Positions 1 through 10,924 are shown, counted from the first letter of the stretch. The stretch: 64,000 bases of DNA from Pachyrhynchus sulphureomaculatus (GCA_019049505.1 CM032448.1:11007073-11071072), one strand, 5' to 3'. Translations and numbers: made by a program. The notes: generated from the sequence alone by a model not told the origin.

Positions 1-689
1 TTCCACCAGTGAAAAACAAAAAGATCAGCTCATTCGGGTGCAGGGAGACTACTTTGAAGGTGACGGGAGTCACTGAGCGTAAAAGTAAATACTTCAGATC
101 TTATGGTGTTGGTCCGGGAGCTTTTGGATCGCACCACGTATATTGTCAATGTGATGTGGCTATTATCTACGATTAATTTACTGATTTAAACGCTATTCTC
201 TTAAAGCGAAAACTCTTTGTAAACTATTAAATTCAATACGCACATATTATCTATGGACAATAACGATTAGACGGAAACGAAGAGATATTTTCCATCAGTT
301 TCTCCATAATATCCATTTGATGGAAATCCAAACAATCCAGTTGTATTATACGCAGGTGACACAATGCAATGATCTGAACAGAGTAGGCAAATGTGACAGC
401 CGACTGAATATGAGGGAAGTTATCAAATCATGGAGAATTGTGGAGAATGGAGAGCTATTACCTGGTTAAAGCTTCTCGATATACAATAGTAGACTAAACA
501 ATGGGCTAGTTTTAGATTAAGTTGTGTACACTGTTAAAAACTATGGAACATATTTATAATACACGAGGGGTAAGGGATCTGAATGTACAGTGTTGAATAA
601 TAGAAAAGTTATTCGAAGTTTCGTTTAATCCCATCCAAAATTATTTTTGAACCAACAAGCAAAGATACGTGGTGGGACCCAAAAGTAAC
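1..689. other. Unassigned sequence with a diverged dispersed repeat
   Basis: No coding region that I recognise. The part around 210-600 resembles the part around 8030-8350: both share, in the same order, GCAGGTGACA, an ACAATG-type stretch, AAATGTGACAG/AAATATGACAG, and GGGAAGTTTATCAAATCA-like words. This suggests two old copies of one dispersed repeat. No terminal repeats were found. Confidence 0.35.
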
Positions 690-2034
690 GGGAATTATGT
701 CGTGGTTAGGTTGGTACTTGTAGTACACAGTTCGCCCGCTAGGGTGATGTAGTTACACTCCTCCCAAGTCAGTCTGCCAAGCGGCATGGGTTTAGAAGTT
801 TGTGAGAGGCTCCTGAAATTTTTCTTGTAGACTCTTTCGATTGTTCCCTTATGCAACTCATAATATGGAGACCAAATTACCGTCGCATATTCCAAGGTTG
901 CTCTCACAAGAGCACAATACAACACTCTCAAAACAGTCATCGAGAACTGCCCGCAATTTCTCAAAACAAAACCCAGCATGCTTAGCCCTTTCTGGCTAAG
1001 GGCAGATATATGCCTTGTAAAAGTAAGTCTTTCATCGAAAACAACCCCAAGGTCCTTTGCTGAACGCCTGTAAGGAAGTTGAACGCCTTCAATCGAGTAT
1101 GAGGATGGGACTGTATGTTTCCCTCTATAGAAGCTAATAGTAAAACATTTGCTTACATTTTTAAAAATAGATGATTGGACTGGGTCCACTGCCAAATCAG
1201 ATCAAGGTCGTCTTGAAGCGCTACAACGTCCTCAACACTACCAACCCGCCGATAGATTTTCAAATCATCTGAAAACATAAGCCCACAGATCTTTTACAAA
1301 CAAAATAAAGAGCAGAGGAGCACAGTGCGAACCCTGGGGGACGCTCGATGTAACATGAATAATACTAGATGACAAACCATTTATTCTCACAGTCTGGGTA
1401 CGGCCCAAGAGAAAACTCTTTAACCAAGCTATGATCTGCTCAGAGAATCCTAGGGAAAGAAGCTTACTCAATAAGATCTTAAAGTTAACTCTGTCAAAGG
1501 CTATGGAGAAGTCAGTGTGATAACATCGACCTGATCACTCCTCTCCAACGCCTCCAGCAGAGCAACTTCATATAGTGCCAAATTTTCTGTGGTTGATTTC
1601 CCAGGACAGAAGCCAAACTGGAAGGGATTGATCATTCCCCTACAGGACCAGTTTAACTGGTCGCACACTAAACTATCCAATAGTTTGGGCATGGCAGACT
1701 GTATACCCACTCCTCTATAGTTGCTGATATCCTCCGTATCACCCGATTTGAAGATGGGAGATATGAAGCTGTGTTTCCACCTAGATGGAAAAGCACAAGA
1801 GTCCAGAGACTTATTGAAAATAATTTGCAGAGGTAAGGTGATTGAATAAGCGCACTGCCTTATAAACAGATTGGGAATATTATCTGGACCACATTTAGTT
1901 TCATCTGGCAGCCTCTCAACTTTGGAAAAAAATCTCAGATAGACTGAATTTCCTTAACAATATGTCATTAAAACAGTACTGATCGAAGTTAGGCACCCGA
2001 CAGTCATTGTCAATATATACACTGGAACAGTGCT
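690..2034 (-). pseudogene. Non-LTR retrotransposon (LINE) reverse transcriptase, broken; 3' part
   Basis: On the minus strand the sequence reads as reverse transcriptase of a LINE in the I/Jockey/L2 group. It runs from the linker (about 1960), through a QFGF-type motif and VPQGSHCAPLLFILFVKDL near 1300, to the thumb region with LEYATVIWSP near 860. The reading frame changes at least twice (about 1490 and 1230), and the catalytic YxDD block is lost or garbled between 1265 and 1200, so it is dead. The linker continues on the far side of the repeat array that ends at 4158, so the array split the LINE. The clade is uncertain; the identity as a LINE RT is secure. Confidence 0.8.
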
Positions 2035-4158
2035 TCTATAATATATATAAAATGCAACGTCTCTCTGTCTGTCTGTCTGTCCGTTAATGACCTTATCACT
2101 GGAGAACCACTTATCCGATTTACGTACTTTTTTTTTTTTAAATATACTTATGTTCTCTGGCCAGGTTATAGGCTATATTTTATTACGATAGGTAGCATAA
2201 GGAATGAGCAGTGTCAATAATAGTGAGTGAAGTCGGAAAAAAGTTTGCTGCTAGCGCGTTCCCTTGCAATATACAGCCTAAACCATTAAATATGGAACAA
2301 TATTATGTAGCAGAGAATATCTTTAATCTATAATCTATAATATATATATAAAATGCAATGTCTCTCTGTCTGTCTGTCTGTCCATTAGTGCGTTTATCAC
2401 GCGAGAACCACTTATCCAATTTATGTGTCTTTTTTAAATTCATACATATATTCTTTGGCCAGGTTATATATAATAATAATAATAATAATCTATATCTATA
2501 ATATATATAAAATGCAGCGTCTCTCTGTCTGTCTATCTGTCTGTTAGTGCGCTTATCATTGGAGAACCACTTATCTGATTTATGTGCTTTTTTTTAAAAC
2601 ATTCATATGTTCTTTGGCCAGGTTATCTATATATAATATATATAAAATGCAACGTCTCTCTGTCTGTCTGTCTGTCTGTCCGTTAGTGCGTTACGTACTT
2701 TTTTTTTAAAACATACATATGTTCTCTGGCCAGGTTATAGGATATATTTTATTGCGTTAGGTAACATAAAGAATAAGCAGTGACGATAATAGTGAATCAA
2801 GTCGGAAGAAAGGCTACCGTTAGCGTGTTCTCTTACAATATACTGCCTAAACCATTAAATATGGAACAATATCATGTTGCAAAAAAAATACAATATATAT
2901 ATAAAATGCAACGTCTCTCTGTCTGTCTGTCCGTTAGTGCGCTTATCACTTGAGAACCACTTATTCGATTTACGTGTTTTTACAAATTTATACATATGAT
3001 ATGTTCTATATAATTCGGTATAAGCCTAGATAATGGGAGATAAGGTGAGATAATGGGAGATAAGGTGAGATAATGGGAGATAAGTATAAATAATGGGAGA
3101 TAAGCAGAGATAAGTCTAGGTAATGTAAGTTATGGTGAGATAATGGGAGATAAGGAGAAATAATGGAAGATGAGCAGAGATAAGCCTAGATAATGGATAT
3201 TATGTAGAGATAATGGGAGATAAGGAGAAATAATGAGAGATAAGCAGAGATAAGGTGAGATAATGGGAGATAAGTATAAATAATGGGAGATAAGCAGGGA
3301 TAAGTCTAGGTAATGTAAGTTATGGTGAGATAATGGGAGATAAGGAGAAATAATGGAAGATGAGCAGAGATAAGCCTAGATAATGGAAATTATGTAGAGA
3401 TAATGGGAGATAAGGAGAAATAATGAGAGATAAGCAGAGATAAGGTGAGATAATGGGAGATAAGTATAAATAATGGGAGATAAGCAGAGATAAGTCTAGG
3501 TAATGTAAGTTATGGTGAGATAATGGGAGATAAGGAGAAATAATGGAAGATGAGCAGAGATAAGCCTAGATAATGGAAATTATGTAGAGATAATGGGAGA
3601 TAAGGATAAATAATGAGAGATAAGCAGAGATAAGTCTAAGTAATGGGAGTTATGGTGAGATAATGGGAGATAAGGAGAAATAATGGGAAATAAGGAAAAT
3701 ATTGCGAGATAAGTCGAGATAAGCCTAGATAATGGGAGATAAGGTGAGATAATTGAGGATAAGTATAAATAATGGGAGATAAGGAGAAATAGTGGGAAAT
3801 AAGCAGAGATAAGTCTAGGCAATGGGAGTTATGGTGAGATAATGGGAGATAAGGAGAAATAATGGGAGATAAGGAAAAAAATGGGGAGATAAGGAGAAAT
3901 ATTGCGAGATAAGTCGAGATAAACCTAGATAATGGGAGATAAGGTGAAATAATGGGAGATAAGGAGAAATAATGGGAGATGAGCAGAGATAAGCTTAGAT
4001 AATGGAAATTATGTAGAGATAATGGGAGATAAGGAGAAATAATAGGAGATAAAGGGAAATAAGGGCAGATATTTTATTACGTTAGGTAACATAAGGAATG
4101 AGCAGTGGCGATAGTAGTGAATCAAGTCCACGCGAGCGGTGCCGCGGGGCACGGCTAG
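2035..4158 (+). mobile_element. Helitron-like non-autonomous element, tandem-head array 1
   Basis: Starts with TCTATAATATATATAAAATG and ends with a GC-rich CGCG...CGCG palindrome 8 nt before CTAG. Inside are five head units (about 2035, 2332, 2495, 2625 and 2890). Each has TATATAAAATGCAACGTCTC, a (CTGT)n run, CACTTATCCGATTTACGT and TCTCTGGCCAGGTTATA. A long GATAA-rich minisatellite and a single tail, TGAATCAAGTCCACGCGAGC, follow. No ORF is credible. If this segment is removed, the LINE frame on both sides joins in phase, which puts the insertion between T and T with no target duplication. TC...CTAG ends and the lack of a duplication fit a Helitron or Helitron-like (DINE/HINE) element. The class assignment is inference. 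Confidence 0.65.
3010..4075 (+). repeat. GATAA-rich minisatellite of array 1
   Basis: Degenerate tandem repeat built on GATAATGGGAGATAAGGAGA units of about 18-20 bp. There is higher-order repetition: a block of about 180 bp (with AAGTCTAGGTAATGTAAGTT) recurs near 3110, 3300 and 3490. The same minisatellite occurs at 21120-21540 and 47700-48055, always between the heads and the tail of this family. Confidence 0.9.
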
Positions 4159-4312
4159 TCGCAAATAAATTGACAATGTCAACACTGGAGTGCGCCATAA
4201 TTCCATCCAGGTGCATGCTATTCGGGAGATTAACCGCATTTCTTTTACTATTGACAAACCTCCAGAAGTATTTAGGGTTGTAAATAAGAGAATTTTCCAC
4301 TCGAAATCTCAT
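4159..4312 (-). pseudogene. LINE linker fragment, 5' continuation of the 690-2034 LINE
   Basis: Minus-strand reading gives NPKYFWRFVNSKR followed by a stretch ending in NLFA, typical of the linker between endonuclease and reverse transcriptase in I/Jockey-type LINEs. Joining GCGA here to AGCACTG at 2034 restores one open frame that reads on into VYIDND and the RT linker, which ties this piece to the 690-2034 segment. The endonuclease itself is absent; the sequence beyond 4312 is not recognisable. Confidence 0.65.
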
Positions 4313-4837
4313 TTATACCTCATGATTTAGAATCATATTATATCTCATGATTTAGAAAAAAAAACATGTTTTATTCGAAAGCTCTACATTAAAGACCTAT
4401 CCCCCATACTACTGCGTCATATTATGCAACTAGAGCGCCGTTAGCTCTATCGATTTTAAATTAAAATAGAGAACGGCACTGCTTTACTTTAACGCTTCCA
4501 TCAAAAACTTCAAAAGAACCGCTCTGCGAGAGTAATTCGGAAGGGCATTGAATAATATTTCTTTATCTAATGATTAATTAAAATAAATGTCAAAAGACGA
4601 CGATGATTCTTAAATTTTTTATTTTAGCGAATTTATAGGGAATTTCAAAAAAAGATAATTTTATTAAATTATTTTACGAAAGTGCATTTATCATTTCGTA
4701 CCCCACTTGGTAAACAATTTGTTTTAGTTTCTCATGGGGATTCTAGCATTTTTATAACAGAACATCGAGTTTCCAATTTATCTATTTATTTATTCATTTA
4801 GGATGCTTATAATACTTTAGCCGTTCCAAACACCGCA
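4313..4837. other. Unassigned AT-rich sequence
   Basis: No recognisable gene, terminal repeat or RNA. Contains a short direct repeat (CTCATGATTTAGAA twice, 4320-4360). Confidence 0.5.
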
Positions 4838-4846
4838 TCTATAATA

Positions 4847-6127
4847 CGAGGCTGGTTTGAAAAGTCCGTGCAAAAATAAAAACTACTTATGTGTATGGGG
4901 TAAACCTTTTTTATTTTTCGACATAGTCTCCTTTTAGGCTTATACACTTCGTCCAACGATGTTCTAGTTTGTTGATCCCTTCCGAATAATAGGATTTGTC
5001 CAAGTCTGCAAAATATCCACTAGTGTCTGCAATCACCTCCTCGTTTGAATAAAATCTTTGTCCCGCCAGCCATTTCTTCAAATTGGGGAACAAATAGTAG
5101 TCCGAGGGAGCCAAGTCTGGAGAATAGGGGGGATGTGAAACGAGTTGGAATCCTATTTCCATTAATTTTGCGACCACAACTGCTGAGGTGTGTGCTGGTG
5201 CGTTGTCGTGATGGAAAAGGACTTTCTTGTGGGCCAATCGCGGGCGTTTTTCTTGCAGCTCGGTTTTCAAACGATCCAATAACGATGAATAATATTCACC
5301 TGTAATAGTTTTACCCTTTTCCAGATAGTCGATGAGGATTATCCCTTGCGAATCCCAAAAGACAGTCGCCATAACCTTTCCGGCCGAAGGAACGGTCTTC
5401 GCCTTTTTTGGTGCAGATTCCCCCTTGGTAACCCATTGTTTAGATTGTTGTTTGGTCTCAGGAGTATAGTAATGTATCCATGTTTCATCCACAGTGACGA
5501 AACGACGGTTAAAGTCCTCCGGATTCTTTTGGAACAGCTGCAAACCATCCTTGCAACACTTCACACGATTCCGTTTTTGGTCAAGCGTGAGCAATCGCGG
5601 CACCCATCTTGCGGATAGCTTTCTCATGTCCAAATGTTTATGCAAAATATTATGTACCCGTTCAGTCGAGATGCCCACAGCACTAGCAATCTCACGCACC
5701 TTAAACTCTTCTGTCATCCATCACCATATCATGGATTTGATCAGTCGTAACCTCCACAGGCCGTCCAGAACGTTCAGCGTCACTTGTACCCATATGGCCA
5801 GTCCGAAAATTTTGAAACCACTTATAAACTGTTCTAATCGAAGGTGCAGAGTCACCATAATGTTTATCAAGCTTCTCTTTAGTCTCCTGAGGCGTTTTGC
5901 CTTTCATAAAGTAATGTTTAATCACCACACGAAATTCTTTTTCGTCCATTTCTTGAAAATCACTTGACTTCCTTGATTTACACGAATGCCAAACACAAAG
6001 AAATAGACCAATATGGCTGAAACTTGGTGTGCGTTCATTCAAGAGATGCTACTAACTAAACATGACCTCGATACGCGCCGGTGGTGCCATCTCTCGGACT
6101 TTGCACGGACTTTTCAAACCAGCCTCG
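4847..6127 (-). mobile_element. Mariner element copy 1 (1281 bp)
   Basis: Ends in inverted repeats, CGAGGCTGGTTTGAAAAGTC at 4847 and its complement ending at 6127, with the TA target duplicated at 4845-4846 and 6128-6129. It sits inside the first bases of a Helitron-like head: TCTATAATA lies to the left (from 4838) and TATATAAAATGC continues to the right. It is one of three close copies in this window (also 11806-13093 and 30790-32072), so the family was active fairly recently. Confidence 0.95.
4911..5949 (-). pseudogene. Mariner transposase (DD34D), frameshifted
   Basis: Cut-and-paste transposase that would bind its own inverted repeats and cleave DNA with a D,D,D triad. The ATG at 5949 opens MDEKEFRVVIKHYF, the start of the N-terminal helix-turn-helix region. 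The catalytic motifs are intact: VDETWIHYY, HHDNAPAHT, and SPDLAPSDYYLF 34 residues later. Two lesions inactivate it: a 12-base loss after VTT (the PEII codons seen in copy 2 are missing) and one extra T at about 5700 in the AGAAGAGTTTAAGG tract, which shifts the frame between the HTH and catalytic halves. Otherwise near full length (about 345 residues). Reading can also extend upstream to 6042, but the internal ATG fits the family. Confidence 0.93.
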
Positions 6128-6540
6128 TATATATAAAATGCAACGTCTCTCTGTCTGTCTATCTGTCTGTTCGTTAGTGCGCATATCACTCGAGATCAAC
6201 TTATCCGATTTACGTGCTTTTTTCTTTAAAAAACCTACATATGTTCTCTGGCCAGGTTATAGAATATTTTTTATTATGTTAGGTAACATAAAAAATAAGT
6301 AATGACGATAATAGTGAATCAAGTCGGAAAAAAGTTTACCTCGAGCGCGTTCTGTTGCAATAAACTACCTAAACCATTAAATATGGAACAATATAATGCA
6401 AAGAATATAATATATATAAAATGTAACGTCTCTCTGTCTGTCTGCCTGTCCGTTAGTGCACTTATGATTTGAGAACCACTTATCGGATCGGATTTACATA
6501 TATTTGTTCTCTGCGTTATTTATAATCTATAATATATATA
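6128..6540 (+). mobile_element. Helitron-like head units, continued after mariner copy 1
   Basis: Continuation of the element that begins with TC at 4838. Two units can be seen, with TATATAAAATGCAACGTCTC, a (CTGT)n run, CACTTATC-type words and TTCTCTGGCCAGGTTATAG. At 6540 a third head start, TCTATAATATATATA, is cut by the Tigger remnant. The bases that should follow, CAACGTCTCGCTGTCTGTC, reappear at 7523-7563. Confidence 0.75.
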
Positions 6541-7522
6541 GTAGAACCCCGGTTATCCGAGGTAACGTGTGGGGCACCCTCCTCGGATAACTGAAAACTC
6601 GGATAATCCGGATTTGTTTTTTATTCATTTAACACCAATACTTTAAACCGATGTATTAACGTTTTTTAACATATAAATAGGTACATACATTATAAAACAG
6701 TGAAATAGGCGCTTCTGTTTCATATTGCATCTTCTTTTTCTCGCTGCAATGTTTCTCTATCTATTAGAAAGAAGCAAATCCGCTGGGGTTGCCTCTGGTT
6801 GTTATTGGATATATCTCAAAGCTTTTTCCAAAGAAGCAAAACCTTCTTGATGAGAGATCTTAGTGGGAGACTGTTCATCCACCGCCGCTTCGTCATCGTC
6901 AACTGATTTTTCGGTTTCCTGAAAGGCATTCGTTATTTCTTCAATACTCATTTCTTCTTCTAAATCATCTGCTGTAATCCATTCAACAACATCTTCTCTT
7001 GTCACATTTTCGCAACCTTTTAATTTTTGCATTAATTCAAATAAACTTTTTTCTTTTTCTTCCATCTCGCTGTCAAAATTTGAACAGGACATTTCTCCAT
7101 GGCTTCTCAATTTCAAAGCTAATTCATTTAATAGAGTATCATCTTCACTGTCATTATAGTCCTCAAAATCAATAACTTTTGACCAAGATTTTTGAATAGT
7201 GGTAGTACGCACAGAATTTCAAGTTTGACTTACCAAGTAAATAACATTTCTCAGTGTAACCTCATCCTATTGATAATATCCTCCTTTTCTGGGTATTCTA
7301 ACAGATGTTCAAGATATAAACGCCTATAATTTTTTTTAATGTTTTCGAGGATGCCTTGATCCATTGGTTGCATTATGCTGGTTACATTGGGAGGAAAAAA
7401 ATGTTACAACAATTTCGCCCACATGAAGTCCTTCTCCAGGGTGAGGGGGGCATTATCCATTAACAAAATTGTTTTAATAGGAAGACGGTTTCTGTTCAAA
7501 AATTTAGTCACAGATGGCACCA
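6541..7522 (-). mobile_element. Tigger/pogo-like DNA transposon remnant
   Basis: The left end GTAGAACCCCGGTTATCCGA, with CTCGGATAA repeats inside it, matches the style of Tigger/pogo terminal repeats. The coding part is a minus-strand transposase C-terminal half. The other end is missing: at 7522 the sequence goes straight back to Helitron-like head sequence, so the copy is a deletion derivative. It was inserted at a TATATA in that head. Confidence 0.75.
6802..7520 (-). pseudogene. Tigger/pogo (jerky-type) transposase, C-terminal part
   Basis: Reading from about 7520 downward on the minus strand gives RLPIKTILLMDNAPLTLEKD (second catalytic aspartate, DNAP block), then FFPPNVTSIMQPMDQGILEN, then an LYLEHLLEY region. 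After frame changes near 7240 it continues as an open stretch starting at 7212, with a GCENVTREDVVEWITADD motif typical of the acidic C-terminus of Tigger/jerky transposases. There is a stop inside the DNAP region (about 7410) and frameshifts around 7215-7245. The CENP-B-type DNA-binding N-terminus and the first catalytic aspartate are absent. Confidence 0.8.
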
Positions 7523-7563
7523 ACGTCTCGCTGTCTGTCTGTTTGTACGTTACTGCGCATTAG
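7523..7563 (+). repeat. Helitron-like head fragment resuming after the Tigger remnant
   Basis: CAACGTCTCGCTGTCTGTC, then a GTACGTTACTGCGC tract. This matches the family head from the base after AAAATG, which supports insertion of the Tigger copy into that head. Confidence 0.6.
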
Positions 7564-8511
7564 TATTTGTAAAAAATTGTCCTCTGAAATTTTTATTTTA
7601 TGAGCTACCAACTTCATAAAAAACGATACTAAAGATCACAGAAAGAATAATCTAGGCACATATTTCAAAAAAGGTTTTATTTACACATCAAGAATTTTTT
7701 TTCAGTATAGCTGACAACTTTTTGTCGGTATCGTTGTACGTGTACGCACGTATTTCGTTGGCAGAGAACATACATTTTGTCCTATGCGAGTTTAAAAGAG
7801 AAGATTGTAGTTTTTTAATCGTTAAATACTTTCTAATTTTCCATTAATATTTCACCAGTTGTTATTCTTTAGCAGGGAGCCAAATTTAATGTTTGTTTTT
7901 AGAACTGTATGTTTTGTAAGGGAAGTATTGGGTAAATAATTTTACCAATTTTTTTTCAATCGTATTTTAAGGTATATACTATTTTTCTCGTCTCTCCATA
8001 TGCTCTAGTTTCATTATGATGCGAATATTAAAATCACAAACAAGTTTAATTTATTATAAATGTCACCATGTACTATCCAATAATCTCCGTTAGCAAATGC
8101 AGGTGACATTAGACAATGGACCAGCCATTTCAATGGACAAATATGACAGGTCAGAGCGAATGCAAAGGGAAGTTTATCAAATCAGGGCCAATAGGCAACC
8201 ATTTCAAGCCCTTTTCGTGCCTCTCATGGTGTTCTAATATATGACTTTAGAGTAGACAATAGGCTTGACTCGGTGCTGAGCGTTGTAAAATACGCGTGAA
8301 TTATACGACACGGTGGAATGGTGATTTATGAACGTGAATGCTTTATTTTTTGACCTATAAAGCCAACGTTAAAAGAAGGTAGGTTTTAAATAAATCGGAT
8401 TTAAATAAAATTAAAATAAAGTCGACTACAGGATAGTAATGGTATAGAGGTGAAATATGTTCAGAAGCAATTTGATTTTTATATGAAATATGGATAGTTT
8501 TTACATTTCTA
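7564..8511. other. Unassigned AT-rich sequence
   Basis: No convincing gene. About 8030-8350 is a diverged copy of the repeat seen at about 210-600. A 23-bp stretch at 8489-8511 (TATGGATAG, a T run, ACATTTCTA) recurs directly after the Tc1-like element at 11042-11065. Confidence 0.4.
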
Positions 8512-8599
8512 CAGTCTGTCAAGTAAGAACGTGACCGCTCGTATTCATGATAAAAAAAAATGTGTTTTGAGGACATTTCTTGCCATCAAGATGTTCTTT

Positions 8600-9598
8600 G
8601 GTATGCTGTTTCCTCAGAGAGCGTTCTTTACAAGTGGCAGTCGACGGATTTCTTTCCTTCACTATCAACGCCGGTGTACCTCAAGGCTCCATACTGCCTC
8701 CTACTCTCTTTCTTATTTACATTAACGATCTGCTGGAAAAGACCGAGAATCCAATCTACAGCTTTGCAGATGACAGTACGCTTATCTCTTCATTCACTTT
8801 GAACACTCGGGAAGTCGTTCAACTTAACAAAGAGTTGGAAGAAATTCTATCTTGGGGGTGACAGTAACCAAGAGGAATTTAACGCTACAAAAACCCAGGC
8901 GGCAGTTTTTTTTCTAAAAAAGTTAACGTTGCTGAACCCGACATAGTTATTGTCGGGGCACTCCATTCCTCTAACATTGTCACTCAATTTGTTGGGCGTT
9001 AATTTGGGAGCAAATATGTCCTGGCATGAATATATTGCAGGCATAGCAAGGAGAGCTTCTCAAAAGTTGGGAATATTATTTCGAACTAGAAAGCTTTACA
9101 CTCCAAAACAACTGTTGGTTGTTTACAAAGCTCAAATTCTACCAACTATGGAATACTGCTCCCATGTTGGAGCTTTGCTCCCAAACATACATCGCATTTG
9201 TTGGATTCTGTTCAGAGAAGAGCTATTCGTCCGATTGGATACCCGGAACTGACCGGCGGTCTTGGTTCGCTGGAGCATCGAAGAACGGTTGGCGACTTGA
9301 GCCTGTTCTACAGGTATTTTCGTGGAAAGGGTTCGAAAGATGTGGCCCGCTTAATTCCTCCCAGAGTGGTGCATGGTAGAAGTACACGTCGCGCTAATAC
9401 TTCACATTCGTATGAGGTTCAACTTGTTACTCCTTGTACAACGCTTTTCAAGCAGTTCTTTATATGGAGAACATCATCCTTTGGAATAATTTGCCCAGGA
9501 CTGTGTTTCCCACCGAGTACAATTTACAGCGATTCAAGAACAACGTGAATCGCTTTCTCCGCACACCTGTTGCTCCTGTAGCGCTTTAGGGACTTCCC
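8600..9598 (+). pseudogene. CR1/Jockey-like LINE fragment (RT palm to 3' end)
   Basis: Same family as the copies at 50.3-63.7 kb. It starts in the RT region before VPQGSILPPTLFLIYINDLL, passes the SFADDSTLISS catalytic box near 8765, and reaches the conserved 3' stretch GTAGCGCTTTAGGGACTTCC at about 9578-9597. Frame breaks occur near 8660, 8860, 8970 and 9170. The usual end (CACGTGTGCTAGACCCAT then poly-A) is missing, because Merlin-like sequence begins at 9599. It lies within the Tc1-like element. Confidence 0.85.
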
Positions 9599-10279
9599 TG
9601 CAGTTTACCGGAATTTTTTATTTTGTGACGAAAACAAATTTTTCTGACATTTTCAATTTCGATGATTACAAAAAAATAATTGCTTTTGCGCGAAAATTGA
9701 TTTTTTCATATGTTTTTAGGTATGGAACTTAATTTTGCCGATATAGCCAAATTGTGTGGAGATAAGGACAAACTTCACGAGCAATTATTTGTTTGGGGTT
9801 TGGTTCCTACCGTTGGGAGCTATAAATGTAAGAAGTGTGGTGCTTTCCTAAAATTGTGCAAAAATTCGGAAATGATTGATGGAAGAAGTTGGTATTGTAA
9901 TAATATCCTGTCAGTTCGAAAGCAAAAACGGAAAACGTGTGGTTATAAGGTGTCGTATCAGTTTGGTACATTCTTCGCAAGATCCTACTTGGAAATAAAA
10001 CAGGTTTTAGTTCAGGTTAGTTCAGGTTGTCGAGATAGTGCTTTTATTGAACCTGTTGATGAAGATTTAGATAATGAAACTGATTTGGAATAAAGGTTTT
10101 GTTTAAAATTAGCGATTTTTCTCAATGTGTAAGGTTTATTTTTCCATGTATGTTTGTTGAACAATTTTGTGATGGATTACTTTCCGCAAAATTTAACTTA
10201 TTTTATTTGTAATTACCGACCTTGAAAATGGTAGAAAAACTTGTTTTGATCAAAAAATGAAAAATTCCGGTAAACTGCA
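9599..10279 (+). mobile_element. Merlin-like element, about 680 bp, with short inverted ends
   Basis: TGCAGTTTACCGGAATTTTT at 9599 is repeated in inverse at 10260-10279. The element holds one short open frame with a zinc-ribbon. I see no 8-9 bp target duplication, perhaps because the insertion came with loss of the LINE tail. The Merlin/IS1016 link rests on the encoded domain, so it is tentative. Confidence 0.55.
9722..10093 (+). CDS. Short zinc-ribbon protein, N-terminal part of a Merlin/ISXO2-like transposase
   Basis: Open frame of 123 codons from ATG 9722 (an in-frame ATG 12 bases upstream at 9710 is the alternative). A C-x2-C pair (YKCKKCG) around residue 36, a third Cys in LKLCK, then WYC and TCG, resemble the zinc-ribbon at the start of ISXO2-like/Merlin transposases. 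The run GTFFARSYLEIKQVL corresponds to the segment leading into the catalytic core. The core itself is absent: the protein ends with an acidic tail (EPVDEDLDNETDLE) and a stop. ATATGTTTTTAG just before the start resembles a 3' splice site, so this could be a second exon. It may be a truncated product that still binds DNA; function is not known. Confidence 0.5.
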   Translation: MELNFADIAKLCGDKDKLHEQLFVWGLVPTVGSYKCKKCGAFLKLCKNSEMIDGRSWYCNNILSVRKQKRKTCGYKVSYQFGTFFARSYLEIKQVLVQVSSGCRDSAFIEPVDEDLDNETDLE

Positions 10280-10315
10280 AAAATTCCAAAAAAAATAACA
10301 ACGGCGCGATTACCT

Positions 10316-10924
10316 TAGTAAGTTGACCAGTCGCCTTCTGCATCAATAATCGCCTGGCATCTTCGAGACATGCTGTCGTGACGAGATTTTCTGCATACTT
10401 TGCAGATTTTTCGAATCTCGAGAGATAACTAAGTCAAAGTCCTGAGTCTTTCGTCTGAGCTTTCTCTTCACAAAGGACCAAACGTTTTCAATAGGGTTGG
10501 CCCCCGGTGAGGGTCATTCTAGTATCTTATCACGAGTCCAAACGAGCCGCTTCGCGACGTGATTTTCGCCCAGCAAAGGTTACTTCAACGCGCTTCGGAA
10601 TTTGACATCATGGACACGAAGATCTTGTCGAATGGTCTCATGGGATATATTCAAATCCGGTTTTCTTAATTTCGTCCCTTCTTGACGCAGCCTCAGTTTT
10701 CGGGTCTCGTGATTCGTTTTTCGACTTTCAGAGTGACTTTACCCCCTGAAGCACGTTATGTCAAGTCGTCGACATTTTTCGTCTCGTAAAAATGATTTAC
10801 CCACTTCTTCAAAAACGACACCGACTTTTTTAATATATTTAGCGGCCGAGGAATATGTCATTTTAGGCCCCTTTGACTGGGAACAAAGAAATACTGACTC
10901 AAACCGACACGTCGCGACACGCAA
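10316..10924 (-). pseudogene. Tc1-like transposase, internally deleted
   Basis: Minus strand from 10924: a start region of CRFESVFLCSQSKG type, then KMTYSSAAKYIKK (first helix-turn-helix), then the paired-domain linker, then a VHDVKFRS-like segment near 10590. The first two catalytic aspartates are missing: the frame runs from that segment directly to SPGANPIENVWSFVKRKL near 10480, which carries the final catalytic glutamate. The C-terminus MPRRCQAIIDAEGDW closes near 10330. Frameshifts occur near 10760 and elsewhere. The lost middle makes it a deletion derivative. Confidence 0.75.

Noticed and set aside
2040..3000. CRISPR array suggested by spaced repeats
   Set aside because: Repeat units are 100-300 bp, degenerate, contain microsatellites and lie in a eukaryotic transposon context.
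3580..3822. 80-codon frame rich in Ser, Tyr and Leu on the minus strand
   Set aside because: It is the minisatellite read in one frame; periodic low-complexity sequence, not a gene.
5045..5967. Plus-strand frames across mariner copy 1 (and the matching ones in copies 2 and 3)
   Set aside because: They recur in every copy as shadows of the transposase on the other strand and match nothing known.
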